In this document: piece after piece, positions 29,246 through 39,924 of the stretch
Numbering within the stretch: the stretch's first letter is position 1
Layout: every line of letters starts with the position of its first letter
From: CAVZCK01 sp963798805
GTDB lineage: Bacteria; Pseudomonadota; Alphaproteobacteria; Rhizobiales; Rhodomicrobiaceae
Reading direction: 5' to 3'
NCBI GenBank assembly: GCA_963798805.1
Contig: CAWCVC010000010.1
Location: 62,001 to 126,000 of the forward strand
Length of the DNA: 64,000 bases
Notes under the pieces: generated by a model
Seen by the model: the letters and a program-made list of their open reading frames with translations, nothing else
Told to the model about the DNA's origin: nothing
Databases searched by the model: none
Made by a program: the position numbers and the translations under genes

Positions 29246-32104
29246 ATGGAAGCCGAAATCACACTTTTCGCCATTCTGATCCTGGCGCTGTTGCTCGGAC
29301 CCTATATGCTCGGCGGCTGGGCCGTCTCGCGCACCGGGCGGCTCGAACGAGCGGTAGCGGACTGGCGGCGCGAATTGGACGATCTGAAGACCGAAGCCTC
29401 CGCGCGCGCTGAGGAGATCGCCAACCTCAGGCGGCAATTGCGCATCCTGCAGGGGCTGCCGCCGGAAGCCGACGCCACCTTTGCCGAGCCAGCCCCAGCC
29501 GAGGCTGAGATGGGCATGACGGCCGACGAGCTACGCGCCGAACCGGAAGCGTTGGAAGCGGAAGAAACGTTGCCTGAGGAGAGCGCAGCTGAGGGACGGC
29601 TGCGGCCTCGGCCGGCCTGGAGCTGGGGCGGTCTCGAGAGACAATTCGGCGCCGTGCTGCCGGTCTGGATCGGCGCCATCGCCATCGCCTTCGCCGGTTT
29701 CTTCCTGGTCAAATATTCCATCGAGAACCAACTCGTGGGACCGCAGGCGCGGGTCATCCTCGGCGGCCTGTTGGGTCTTGCGCTGCTTGCCGCCGCGCGT
29801 TGGGTCTCGGCGCGTGTCTCGCGCTCCGAAGGCTATCGCATCGCCCAGGCGCTCGCCGGGGCGGGCATCGCCGTGCTTTATCTCTCGGCCTATGCCGCGA
29901 CATCGCTCTACCAGCTCATCCCACCGCTTTTCGGCTTTGCCGCAATGGCGGCGACCACCGCGCTCGCCGTCATTCTCGCCTTGCGCCACGGGCCACCCAT
30001 CGCGCTCATCGGCATGGTCGGCGGCTTCCTCACGCCGGCGCTGATGGCCTCGGGCGAACCGTCGGCCTTTCTGTTCTTTTCCTATCTCTTTTTCGTCTTC
30101 GCGGCCGTGATGATCGTCATCCGCCGGGAGGGCTGGTGGCTGCTCTCTTTTCCAGCCATGCTGTTCGCCTTCGGCTGGGTGATCGTCTGGATCTTTTCGG
30201 TGCCCTCTTCCGACGGCGAAAGCATCTGGCTCGGCGTGTTCCTCGTGGCGGTCGCCGGCACCATCGTCGCGGCGACACGCGCTCGCTATGTCGAGGAAAC
30301 CCAGGCCATCGCCTCCTGGCGCGACCTGTTCTCCTGGCGCAATCGCGCCCTCGCTCTCAATGTCGTCAGCCTGGCCGGCGCCATGGGGCTGATGGCGCTG
30401 ATGGCCTTCAATGCGAAATTCGGCCTCAATGACTGGGTGCTGTTCGCCGTGCTGGCGGTCGGCGCCGTCGGGCTCGGCTTCTTCGACACGCCCCGCTACG
30501 GCTTTGCGCCCTGGGCAGCCATGGCGATCAACGCCGTCATGCTGGCTGGCTGGACGCCCGGCGGCACCAGCGAGCTTGCGGTCGCTCTGTCGGCCTTCGG
30601 CGCGCTCTATGTCGCGAGCGGCTTTCTGCTGGTGTCGAGCGCGGCCGCGCCGCTGCTATGGGCCGGCCTCTCCGCTTCGGCGGCGCTCGGCTATTACCTC
30701 ATCGCCTTCTTCCGGCTCATCCCGGCCCCGCCATCACCGCCGCAACCGCTTCCCATCGACGTTCCGCCGTCGCCGGAGCCGGTCGAGCCGCTGGTCGAAG
30801 GCGTCAAACAGGCGGCGGCGTCCATCCCGCATGTCTGGGCGGCAATCGCCATGGGGCTGTCGCTCATGTTCTTCGGCGCGGCGCTTTGGGCGGCGCGGCG
30901 GCTGCCGCAATCGCTCGCCAAGGAGCGGGTACTTGCCATCTATGCGCTGGCGACCAGCGCCTTTCTCGCCCTCACTTTCTTCATCGAGCTGAATCGCGAA
31001 TTCCTCTCTGTCGCCATCGCCGCCGAGCTGCTCGCCGTCGCCTGGGTCGCAAGCAAGACACAAATCGCCTCATTGCGTCCGGTTGCCGGCCTGCTCGGCA
31101 TCGCTTTCGCCGCGCTGCTCTTCCCGCAAGTTCTGCTGCTCGTGCAGCTATCGGCCTACAGCATCCTCGGCATTGAATGGCACATTCAGGCGAGCGTGCC
31201 GATCGTCGATTACCCGACCTTCCAGCTCGCTTTGCCGGCGGCGATGTTCCTGGCCGCGGCCTACATCTTGCGGCGTGCGGCGGACGGCGTCCTTGTCAGG
31301 ACGCTCGAATTTGCCGCCGTCGCGCTGATCGCAGTCTGGGGCTTCTACGCCACCGGCCATCTCTTCCATCCCGGCGAGAACATGCTGTTCGCCAAGGCCA
31401 GCTTCCTCGAGCGCGGCGTCATCACCAATGTGCTGTTCATTTATGGGCTCGCCTGTCTCGTCGCCGGACGGCTGTTCGGGCGCATCGCCTTCTTCCAATG
31501 CGGTGCGCTGCTGGCGGCGGTGGCGCTGTTCCGCATCGTCTATTTCGATCTCATCACCAGGAACCCGCTCTGGTTCGGCGGCGAGGTGGCCGGCACGTCG
31601 CCCCTCGATGCGCTCACCGTCACCTTCGCCCTGCCGATCCTGTGGAGCTGGCTTGCCTCGGCGGAGATCGCACGGCAGGCGCGGGACGGCTGGCTATTAA
31701 CGCTCGCCAAAGCGGGCCGCGGGCTCCCACTGATTTTCGCCTTCGCCTGGATCAGTCTGGAAATCCGCAAGCTCTATCACGGCGCGGTGCTGAACGGCGC
31801 CACCACGACGGACGCCGAATTCTACAGCTATTCGGCCGCCTGGCTGGTCTTCGCGCTGGCGCTGTTGTTCTACGGCACGCTGAAAGGCAGCCAGCTTCTG
31901 CGCTATGCCTCGCTCGCTGTCATTCTGGTGACCGTCAGCAAGGTATTCCTGCTCGACGCCGGCAGCCTGACCGGGCTTTACCGCGTCTTCTCGTTCCTGG
32001 GGCTGGGGCTCAGCCTCTTGGCGATCAGCTATTTCTATGGCCGGTTTGTGTTCGGCGGCCGGAGCGGCGATGCGGATGCCGAGGCGGCAACCGCGCCTCA
32101 ATGA
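29246..32104 (+). CDS. DUF2339 multi-span membrane protein
   Basis: The 952-residue product is a very large polytopic membrane protein. After one N-terminal helix comes a coiled-coil/acidic linker (about 40-120: RRELDDLKTEASARAEEIANLRRQL in pieces) and WIGAIAIAFAGFFLVKYSIE, then some 20 or more hydrophobic helices. This architecture (short coiled coil, then WxG-x-A helix and many helices) is that of DUF2339. The function is unknown. A Pro-rich loop (PAPPSPPQPLP) lies in the middle. It begins 55 bases after the mechanosensitive channel on the same strand. Its end overlaps the convergent DUF192 gene by 7 bases. Confidence 0.85.
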   Translation: MEAEITLFAILILALLLGPYMLGGWAVSRTGRLERAVADWRRELDDLKTEASARAEEIANLRRQLRILQGLPPEADATFAEPAPAEAEMGMTADELRAEPEALEAEETLPEESAAEGRLRPRPAWSWGGLERQFGAVLPVWIGAIAIAFAGFFLVKYSIENQLVGPQARVILGGLLGLALLAAARWVSARVSRSEGYRIAQALAGAGIAVLYLSAYAATSLYQLIPPLFGFAAMAATTALAVILALRHGPPIALIGMVGGFLTPALMASGEPSAFLFFSYLFFVFAAVMIVIRREGWWLLSFPAMLFAFGWVIVWIFSVPSSDGESIWLGVFLVAVAGTIVAATRARYVEETQAIASWRDLFSWRNRALALNVVSLAGAMGLMALMAFNAKFGLNDWVLFAVLAVGAVGLGFFDTPRYGFAPWAAMAINAVMLAGWTPGGTSELAVALSAFGALYVASGFLLVSSAAAPLLWAGLSASAALGYYLIAFFRLIPAPPSPPQPLPIDVPPSPEPVEPLVEGVKQAAASIPHVWAAIAMGLSLMFFGAALWAARRLPQSLAKERVLAIYALATSAFLALTFFIELNREFLSVAIAAELLAVAWVASKTQIASLRPVAGLLGIAFAALLFPQVLLLVQLSAYSILGIEWHIQASVPIVDYPTFQLALPAAMFLAAAYILRRAADGVLVRTLEFAAVALIAVWGFYATGHLFHPGENMLFAKASFLERGVITNVLFIYGLACLVAGRLFGRIAFFQCGALLAAVALFRIVYFDLITRNPLWFGGEVAGTSPLDALTVTFALPILWSWLASAEIARQARDGWLLTLAKAGRGLPLIFAFAWISLEIRKLYHGAVLNGATTTDAEFYSYSAAWLVFALALLFYGTLKGSQLLRYASLAVILVTVSKVFLLDAGSLTGLYRVFSFLGLGLSLLAISYFYGRFVFGGRSGDADAEAATAPQ

Positions 32105-32574
32105 AAGGCGGGATAGTCGACCTTATCCCCGGGCTTGAGACCGAGACGCTCGGCGCTCCCGGCTTTCATTTCGATCACCGCGCGCACCTTGCCGCCCGAA
32201 TCGATGACGCTTTCGGACAGCGGCTCCGTATCGGTCTCGATGCGCTGGATCACGCCATTCTTGCGGACGAAGATCATGTCGAGCGGGATATAGGTGTTCT
32301 TCATCCACATCGAGACGGTCTGATCCTCGGGAAAGATGAAGATCATGCCCTCATCCGCACCGATGGAGCGGCGGAACATCAGGCCGGTGCTGCGGGCCTG
32401 GTCCGTATCGGCGACCTCGACGGTGATGCTGTGCCTGCCATGCGCCGTGATGAAGGTCAGCGGCCGCTTTTCGAGCGGCGCTCCCAGCGTTTCGGCGAAC
32501 AGGCCCGACACAAAAACAAGCAGGGCAGCGAAGACTGCCCTGCTGAACTTTCGAACTGACGCAACCGGGATCAC
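32098..32574 (-). CDS. DUF192 secreted protein
   Basis: The family motifs are visible: ITVEVADTDQARSTGLMFRRS, GMIFIFPEDQTVSMWMKNTYIPLDMIFV and VRAVIEMKAGSAERLGLKPGDKV. I chose GTG 32574, one base after the cold-shock stop codon, because it gives a clean signal peptide (VRKFSRAVFAALLVFVSGLFA) and fits translational coupling. ATG 32610 (170 residues) is an alternative that overlaps csp by 35 bases; neither has a good ribosome site. DUF192 proteins are small secreted beta-barrel-like proteins of unknown role. The pairing with a cold-shock gene recurs in Rhizobiales. Confidence 0.85.
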   Translation of the reverse strand: MIPVASVRKFSRAVFAALLVFVSGLFAETLGAPLEKRPLTFITAHGRHSITVEVADTDQARSTGLMFRRSIGADEGMIFIFPEDQTVSMWMKNTYIPLDMIFVRKNGVIQRIETDTEPLSESVIDSGGKVRAVIEMKAGSAERLGLKPGDKVDYPAFH

Positions 32575-32575
32575 G

Positions 32576-33154
32576 TCAGTGGGAGGTAGGGAAAGTCGAG
32601 GCCACCCCATCGGGCCGCAGCTCCGCTGCCATCAAGCCCTTCGATCCATGTCCGAAACGCACCAGCACGGTCTGGCCGGGGCGAAGTTCGGCGAAGCCGA
32701 AGCGGCGCAGTGTTTCCATATGAACAAAGATATCTTCGGTGGTCTCACCACGGGTCAGGAAGCCGAAGCCTTTGATGCGGTTGAACCATTTCACCGTGGC
32801 GCGCTGCCAATCGCTTTCGGCGTTCACGGTGACGTGGGTCCGTTGCGGCAATTGCGACGGGTGGATGGCCGTGCTTTCGTCCATGCCCAGCACGCGGAAG
32901 GCCTGCAGGCCACGGTCGCGCTGGGTGACTTCGCAGACCACGCGAGCGCCCTCATAGGCGGTCTGGTAGCCGTCGCGGCGCAGCACCGTCACATGCAGAA
33001 GAATATCCGGCATGCCGTTGTCAGGGACGATGAAACCATAGCCCTTTGACGCGTCGAACCATTTGATCTGGCCAGCGACGACGGTTACGTCGACCCCGGA
33101 CTGTTCGGAGGTTTGGCCGAACGATGAGACGACTGGAGGTAATTTATCCCCCAT
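32576..33154 (-). CDS. Two-domain cold-shock protein
   Basis: The 192-residue product carries two cold-shock domains in one chain. The first (about residues 24-92) has GQIKWFDASKGYGFIVPD with the RNP1-like KGYGFI; the second (about 115-185) has ATVKWFNRIKGFGFLT and DIFVHME. Duplicated domains of this length are an alphaproteobacterial speciality (CspC/CspD type in Caulobacter). It should bind single-stranded RNA/DNA and act in cold or stationary phase. DUF192 follows directly. A long region upstream (556 bases without a gene) could include a long 5' untranslated leader as in other csp genes. Confidence 0.92.
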   Translation of the reverse strand: MGDKLPPVVSSFGQTSEQSGVDVTVVAGQIKWFDASKGYGFIVPDNGMPDILLHVTVLRRDGYQTAYEGARVVCEVTQRDRGLQAFRVLGMDESTAIHPSQLPQRTHVTVNAESDWQRATVKWFNRIKGFGFLTRGETTEDIFVHMETLRRFGFAELRPGQTVLVRFGHGSKGLMAAELRPDGVASTFPTSH

Positions 33155-33710
33155 TTTTTGATCCCCCGCTTTACTTCACTGTTGTACCTATTTGCTCGAC
33201 CAAGTCTTCCGCCGATACCCGGTCTTCGCAAATCGTTAATGAAACATACCATTCGGCGGACCACTTGCCAGTGAAATTTCCGCCAGACTGGATAACTCGG
33301 GCGGCGAAGGGGCCAAAGCCGTCTCTGGCCGTCAACGCACCGTAATTGTAAATCATTGATCCACTTTTCTTTTTTCTTATCGCTCCTCGTTTACCGGGCC
33401 GCCTTCCGCAAACGCTCTACACGCGGAAACACGTACCGGGTAAATCCTTATACAACCCCAGCGTGCAGCAACGAAACGCTTTTTTCACGAATCACAGCCT
33501 TTCACAGGCCGTTTTCCCCCACGCCCGGCGCGGCTTCCCGAACTGGCGATGATTCGACCGTGATGGGGCGGAAATGTGGTTGAAGACTTATTTCCACCGC
33601 CGACTCGCCTTTCTGGGGATCTAACGAAATTTTGAATTGCCTTGAACGTTGCGAGCACACGCTACACCTCGCTAAAGTCGATCGAACGCCGCGCCGAGAA
33701 AGAGGTTCCA
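33155..33710. other. Long intergenic region between csp and gloA
   Basis: This 556-base gap is the longest in the window, and it is less GC-rich than its surroundings (several T-rich runs at about 33150-33190 and 33355-33375). Starts diverge here, so it holds both promoters and probably a long csp leader. Short frames on both strands (70-odd codons) have unlikely compositions. I see no tRNA or CRISPR pattern. Confidence 0.45.
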
Positions 33711-34130
33711 ATGAAATATCTGCACACCATGGTCCGCATCACCGACGTCGACAAATCCATCGACTTCTACTGCAACAAGCTGGGCCTGAAGGAAGTCCGC
33801 CGGACGGAGAACGAGAAGGGCCGCTACACGCTGATTTTCCTGGCCGCGCCCGGAGATGAATCGGCGCAGATCGAGCTCACCTACAATTGGGACCCGGAGA
33901 CCTATTCGGGCGGGCGCAATTTCGGCCATCTCGCCTATGCGGTCGACAATATCTATGACACCTGCGACCGGCTGATGAAGGCCGGCGTCACCATAAACCG
34001 CCCGCCGCGCGACGGCCGCATGGCCTTCGTCCGCTCGCCCGACAACATCTCGATCGAGCTTCTGCACAAGGACGGCTCGCTGCCGCCGCAGGAGCCGTGG
34101 ATCTCGATGCCGAACACGGGCGAGTGGTAG
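33711..34130 (+). CDS. gloA: Lactoylglutathione lyase (glyoxalase I)
   Basis: GloA turns the methylglyoxal-glutathione adduct into S-lactoylglutathione. The 139-residue product has the four metal-ligand regions of the family: MKYLHTMVRITD (His5), IELTYNW (Glu), GHLAYAVDN (His) and ISIELLHKD (Glu). The start MKYLHTMVRI is standard, and AAAGAGG lies about six bases before ATG 33711; the longer frame from 33642 is unsupported. It shares glutathione use with gshA in this window. No operon partner is clear. Confidence 0.93.
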   Translation: MKYLHTMVRITDVDKSIDFYCNKLGLKEVRRTENEKGRYTLIFLAAPGDESAQIELTYNWDPETYSGGRNFGHLAYAVDNIYDTCDRLMKAGVTINRPPRDGRMAFVRSPDNISIELLHKDGSLPPQEPWISMPNTGEW

Positions 34131-34361
34131 TCCCCGAGTTGCGCCGGCGAGCCCGCGGTTCGACGACATCCGGGCCGGGTTCGCCGGCCCCGCCAAGCGC
34201 CCGGGGAGCCCACCGTGACCTCATTTCCCCGCGCCCGAAGAACTTTCTGCCAGCCCCAAAAAAGCCGTTGAACCGCACTTGAAAAATGTGCACGGAGCGT
34301 TGCTGGGGCTTCATACCTCGTTGTCGTTCCGATCGCCGCAGCCTGCGGCGCCTGTTCACTC

Positions 34362-34979
34362 ATGGATGGCGTTATGTTGCGTATCTTGCCGCGTTTCCTC
34401 AGGCTGCTCCGCCCGATGGTGCTTCTCTGTCTTCTCGTGCCGCTCTATGCGGCCGGCAGCTCGCCCGCTGCGGCGCAGGAATGGGCGATCGACAAAGCCA
34501 AGAGCCGGATCAGTTTCGAGGTGGATGCCGGCGGACAGGCGGTAAACGGACAGTTCGATCAGTTCGAGGCCGAAATTCATTTCGATCCGGAGCATGTCAC
34601 GGGCGCCGAAATTGCGGCCGCCATCGACATGAATACGGTGAATACCGGCCAGGACAAGGTCAACGAAGCCTTGATGACCAAGGACTGGTTCGACACGCAG
34701 ACCTATCCCTCCGCCGGATTTCGGGCGACGTCCATCGCGCCCGGGACAGCCGAAGGCAATTATGTCCTGCAGGGCAATCTCACCATCAAGGGCAAGTCCA
34801 CGCCGGTGACGATCCCGTTCACGCTCGCGGTCGATGAAGGCGAGGCGAAGGCCGAGGGTGAGGCCGCGATCAGCAGGCGGGAATTCGACATCGGCCCGGA
34901 CGGCCCGGTTTCCGGCTTCGTCATCAGCGACCTGGTCAGGATCAAGCTCGATCTGGTCGCGACGCGCCTCGACAACTGA
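34362..34979 (+). CDS. YceI-family periplasmic protein
   Basis: The 205-residue product has a long signal peptide (RLLRPMVLLCLLVPLYAAG, ends near residue 39) and a YceI lipocalin-like barrel: EWAIDKAKSRISFEVDAGGQ, FEAEIHFDPEH, MTKDWFDTQTYPSAGFRATS, and GNLTIKGKSTPVTIPF. The family binds isoprenoid or lipid chains in the periplasm. Start is ATG 34362, or ATG 34374 four codons on. No neighbour suggests a specific ligand. Confidence 0.9.
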   Translation: MDGVMLRILPRFLRLLRPMVLLCLLVPLYAAGSSPAAAQEWAIDKAKSRISFEVDAGGQAVNGQFDQFEAEIHFDPEHVTGAEIAAAIDMNTVNTGQDKVNEALMTKDWFDTQTYPSAGFRATSIAPGTAEGNYVLQGNLTIKGKSTPVTIPFTLAVDEGEAKAEGEAAISRREFDIGPDGPVSGFVISDLVRIKLDLVATRLDN

Positions 34980-35149
34980 CTTCGCATGGAGCCCGTGGCG
35001 CAATGGCAACGCGGCGCGGGCAGATCATAATGCGCCCGGCAACGCTGCGATCCACCGGAATCCCCGCAAAATTGCCGATTTGGCGTCCTCGGGGCACATT
35101 TAACTTAAAATCGAGGCATGCTTTGAGAAACTTGCGGACCGGACTAGAA

Positions 35150-35164
35150 TTAACCGCTTGTTAA
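35150..35164 (+). promoter_or_regulatory. CtrA-type binding site (TTAA-N7-TTAA)
   Basis: TTAACCGCTTGTTAA has two TTAA half-sites separated by exactly seven bases and extends to TTAAC on the second half. It lies 25 bases upstream of the start of the Pro-rich/Cys-rich envelope protein, in core-promoter range. Only two perfect TTAA-N7-TTAA boxes were seen in intergenic DNA of this window, and both precede Tyr-rich envelope proteins. Confidence 0.55.
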
Positions 35165-35188
35165 CTGTGTTACGGCGACGAGGCCGCT

Positions 35189-35959
35189 GTGCTGGAAATG
35201 TTTGAACGATTGCTGGCAGCGCTGATCATCCTCGCGATGCTCGTGCTGATTATGTTCATAGCGTTTCCCGACGCCGTCGAACGGTTGCGGCAAAGCTCGG
35301 CCGGTTTGGAACCGCACTCCGTCGTTCCTAAAGAGCAGGATCAGATCCCGGAAAAGAAGCAGAGCCAGCCAAAGCAAGCGGAGAAGCCCGAGGAGCAAAA
35401 GCCGCCAACTGCTCAGCAAGGCGAGAAGACGGCGCAGGCCAAGCCGGAGACGAACGGCAAGCCGTCGGCCACCCCGGAGATGAGCAATAAGCCGACGGTG
35501 GTCCCGAGTTCCGGCACGCCGGCGCCGAAGAGCATGGCGCCGCCGCCGCATGAAAAGATGGCCGAGAAACCGCCCGCAGAAAAATCCGCCGAGCAGAAGC
35601 CGGAAGCGCAGCCGCCGCAGCAAGCCTCCAAGGACCAGGAGCAGATGCCGTATCGCTACACCGAGCCTACGCCGGTGAAGCGGCCCGTGCCGAACGAGGC
35701 GCATAAGGAGAACAAACTCCGCATCGCCAGTTTCAGGGAGAGGGAACGGCCTGCCCCGCGCTATGGCTATACCAAGCGCTATGTAAGGCCGGTGCCGGAG
35801 GAGGACCGGATCGGCGGCTACATCCGCCGGACGCAATATAGCGGCTATTGGCGCCGGCCCTATTATGAGTATGACTGCGGTGACGTGCCCTGCAATTGCG
35901 ACTGCTCGTCATCGCGGCCCTACTGGGCACGCAGCAATCCGAATTGCTGGAACGACTGA
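35189..35959 (+). CDS. Membrane-anchored Pro/Lys/Glu-rich protein with Tyr/Cys-rich C-terminus
   Basis: The 256-residue product begins at GTG 35189 (ATG 35198 is an alternative). Residues 8-27 form a single membrane helix (LLAALIILAMLVLIMFIAFP). Then comes a long low-complexity linker rich in Pro, Lys, Gln and Glu (about 45-160), as in TonB-like periplasm-spanning proteins. The C-terminal part from about 185 is Tyr/Arg-rich (RYGYTKRYVRP, RRPYYEYDCGD) and ends in a cluster of five cysteines (DCGDVPCNCDC and a later NCWND). I know of no family. The design is an inner-membrane anchor reaching across the periplasm with a Cys/Tyr head. A perfect CtrA-type box lies just upstream. Confidence 0.7.
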   Translation: MLEMFERLLAALIILAMLVLIMFIAFPDAVERLRQSSAGLEPHSVVPKEQDQIPEKKQSQPKQAEKPEEQKPPTAQQGEKTAQAKPETNGKPSATPEMSNKPTVVPSSGTPAPKSMAPPPHEKMAEKPPAEKSAEQKPEAQPPQQASKDQEQMPYRYTEPTPVKRPVPNEAHKENKLRIASFRERERPAPRYGYTKRYVRPVPEEDRIGGYIRRTQYSGYWRRPYYEYDCGDVPCNCDCSSSRPYWARSNPNCWND

Positions 35960-35990
35960 CGGCCTCTGCCCGCCAACGCGCCCGTCCCCG

Positions 35991-37322
35991 TCAGGCGACG
36001 CGCCGGATCGCCTCGCCGAGCCGCTTGATCGCCAGCGCGATTTCCTCTTCCTCGATGGTCAGTGATGGTGACATGGCGATGGTGTCGCCGGTCACGCGCA
36101 CCTGCAGCCCGTGGCGGAAGCAGTCGACAAACACATCATGGCCGCGCTTGCCCGGCCCGCCTGCACGCGGCTCCAATTCGACCGCGGCGAGGAGACCGAG
36201 ATTGCGAATGTCGACGACATTCGGGGCGGCTTTCAGCGAGTGCACCGCCTCCTCCCATGGGCCGGCCATAGCCGCGGCGCGTTCGAACAGCCCGTCTTTC
36301 GCATAGATGTCGAGCGTGGCGATGCCGGCGGCGCAGGCGACCGGATGGCCCGAATAGGTATAGCCGTGGAAGAACTCGATCATGTCCTCCGGCCCCTGCA
36401 TCAGCGCGTCATAGATCTCGCGCCTGGCGATCACCGCGCCCATCGGGATCGCACCGTTGGTCAGGCCCTTGGCCGTCGTCATCAGGTCCGGCGTGACGTT
36501 GAAGCGCTGCGCCGCGAAAGGAGCGCCGAGCCGTCCGAAGCCGGTGATCACCTCGTCGAAAATCAGCAGGATGCCGTATTTGTCGCAAATGGCGCGCAGA
36601 CGGTCCAGGTAGCCCTTGGGCGGCAGCAGCACGCCAGTCGAGCCGGCCATGGGCTCGACAATCACGGCGGCGATGGTATCGGCGCCATGAAGGCCGACGA
36701 TGTTCTCCAGCGCATCGGCAAATTCCGCGCCGTGCTGCGGCTGGCCTTTGGTGAAGGCGTTGCGCGCCAGATCATGCGTATGCGGCAGATGATCGACGCC
36801 GGGCAGCATCGCGCCGAACGGCCTGCGATTGGCGACGATGCCGCCGACCGAAATGCCGCCGAAGCCGCAGCCGTGATAGCCGCGCTCGCGGCCGATGAAG
36901 CGGGTCCGCCCGCCCGCTCCGCGCGCCTTGTGATAGGCGAGCGCGATCTTCAGTGCCGTGTCGACGGACTCCGAGCCGGAATTGGTGAAGAAGATGCGGT
37001 CGAGCCCCTTCGGCGTGATCGCCGCCAGTTTCGAGGCGAGTTGAAAAGCGAGCGGGTGCGCCATCTGGAAGGCCGGCGCATAGTCCAGCGTCTCGATCTG
37101 CCGGGCGACGGCGGCGGAAATCTCAGGCCGGCAATGGCCGGCATTGACGCACCACATGCCGGAGGTGGCATCGAGGATCTTCCTGCCGTCTAGGCTCGTG
37201 AAATACATGCCATCGGCGGCGGCAAGAATTCTCGGCTCGGCTTTGAATTGCCTATTCGCCGTATAGGGCATCCAATAGGCGGAGAGATCGAGTTCGTTAT
37301 CGCGGGCTTGGGGATGGTTCAT
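35991..37322 (-). CDS. Class III omega-amino-acid aminotransferase
   Basis: The 443-residue PLP enzyme belongs to the class III aminotransferases (beta-alanine/omega-amino acid:pyruvate type). MWCVNAGHCRPEI, FFTNSGSESVDTALKIA, YHGCGFGGIS, DEVITGFGRLG and the PLP lysine in TTAKGLTNGAIPMG are visible. Likely reaction: transfer from an omega-amine such as beta-alanine to pyruvate. Substrate is inferred. ATG 37322 is chosen because GGAGG lies six bases before it; ATG 37397 would add 25 unsupported residues. It is not in an operon with its neighbours. Confidence 0.88.
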   Translation of the reverse strand: MNHPQARDNELDLSAYWMPYTANRQFKAEPRILAAADGMYFTSLDGRKILDATSGMWCVNAGHCRPEISAAVARQIETLDYAPAFQMAHPLAFQLASKLAAITPKGLDRIFFTNSGSESVDTALKIALAYHKARGAGGRTRFIGRERGYHGCGFGGISVGGIVANRRPFGAMLPGVDHLPHTHDLARNAFTKGQPQHGAEFADALENIVGLHGADTIAAVIVEPMAGSTGVLLPPKGYLDRLRAICDKYGILLIFDEVITGFGRLGAPFAAQRFNVTPDLMTTAKGLTNGAIPMGAVIARREIYDALMQGPEDMIEFFHGYTYSGHPVACAAGIATLDIYAKDGLFERAAAMAGPWEEAVHSLKAAPNVVDIRNLGLLAAVELEPRAGGPGKRGHDVFVDCFRHGLQVRVTGDTIAMSPSLTIEEEEIALAIKRLGEAIRRVA

Positions 37323-37483
37323 GGATGCCTCCGGCACAGAGCGAAGATCGGGCCAATTTCTGAAAAAATCATGGCCCGGCGGCTTGCTCATTCGCAAGGA
37401 CTTTTGGCTGGATCAGCGGCGATGAGCCACAAGGAATGGAGATAGGCGCCGGAAAGGGATCGGTGAAGGCGGGGAAAGACCGC

Positions 37484-39007
<1,524 letters not shown>

Positions 39008-39300
39008 GACTGCCTGTTCGCAGCGACTAAGCTGCCGAACTATTCAAAGTTAGCGTGAACTTTTTATAACGGGCGCAGGTCGTGGATGCCGGACGCGACA
39101 TTAGAGCGCGCGCCTGCGATGTCAAACGCCGTCCCGGCTTATGCGCAAAAATAAAGATGCGCTGAGGATTTTAAACAACGCACCCGTTACCCTGCAGATA
39201 TAGGACTGAGGACCGCTCTTGCAAGCGTTCTTATACGCAGATCCGTGGTTTTCCCGGAAGCGTACGTAAAGCGCGTCGCAAAGTCGCAAGCCGGCGGGCG

Positions 39301-39801
39301 CTATTTCTTGGTTGTGGCCGGGTCGACGTCGGCCGGCGGCTCGTCGCCCGGGGCGGGCATCACCTGGTAATTGCCCTTGCCGTCGAACTTGAACTGCATG
39401 GAGGTATCCTGGTCGGTGCCGGAGCCATAGGCGGTGACGATCAGCGTCATCTCATTCTCGTTCTCGGCATCCATCGCCAGGAAGGCGCTGGAAAAGCTCT
39501 GCGCCGTCACTTCCTTGATCGGCACGGTCTTGACCACTTTCGGCTGGGCATTGCCCTTGTCGAGGCTGACGAGCTGAACGACGACGTTCGCCGGGCCGGC
39601 CGCCGCCGGCATCACCACCATGGCGCGATAAGCGCCGGTCGCACCGCCGTCGGACCAGGCACCGCCGCTCACCATCTCGGGAACTTCGAGCGGCACCGAA
39701 GCCGCGATGCTCAGGACATCGGCCGCGCGCGCCGAAACCGGAGCCAAAGGGGCTGCAACCAAAGCGGAAAGAGCAAGAGCATAACGAAGACTGGTCTTCA
39801 T
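39301..39801 (-). CDS. Secreted protein of unknown function
   Basis: The 166-residue product has a signal peptide (YALALSALVAAPLAPVSARA, cleaved near residue 26) and a mature domain with strand-rich segments (VVVQLVSLDKGN, EMTLIVTAYGSGTDQDTSMQFKFDG). It ends in a Pro/Asp tail. No cysteine in the mature part. I do not recognise a family. GGGGACC lies upstream of ATG 39801. It is probably periplasmic. Confidence 0.7.
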   Translation of the reverse strand: MKTSLRYALALSALVAAPLAPVSARAADVLSIAASVPLEVPEMVSGGAWSDGGATGAYRAMVVMPAAAGPANVVVQLVSLDKGNAQPKVVKTVPIKEVTAQSFSSAFLAMDAENENEMTLIVTAYGSGTDQDTSMQFKFDGKGNYQVMPAPGDEPPADVDPATTKK

Positions 39802-39924
39802 GGGCGGTCCCCAAACAACGCCGGCAACAACGCCGGACGCGCTTTCATATGCCGCGCCGGCGCTGCTGTGTCAAAGTGCTTCGGAACGGCGGAGCCGAAG
39901 AGCAGCCACCGCAAGGCTCGCTAA

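Noticed and set aside
31177..32559. 460-codon frame overlapping DUF2339 and DUF192 in another frame
   Set aside because: Arg-rich, Ala-rich translation typical of an out-of-frame GC-rich read; it spans two supported genes.
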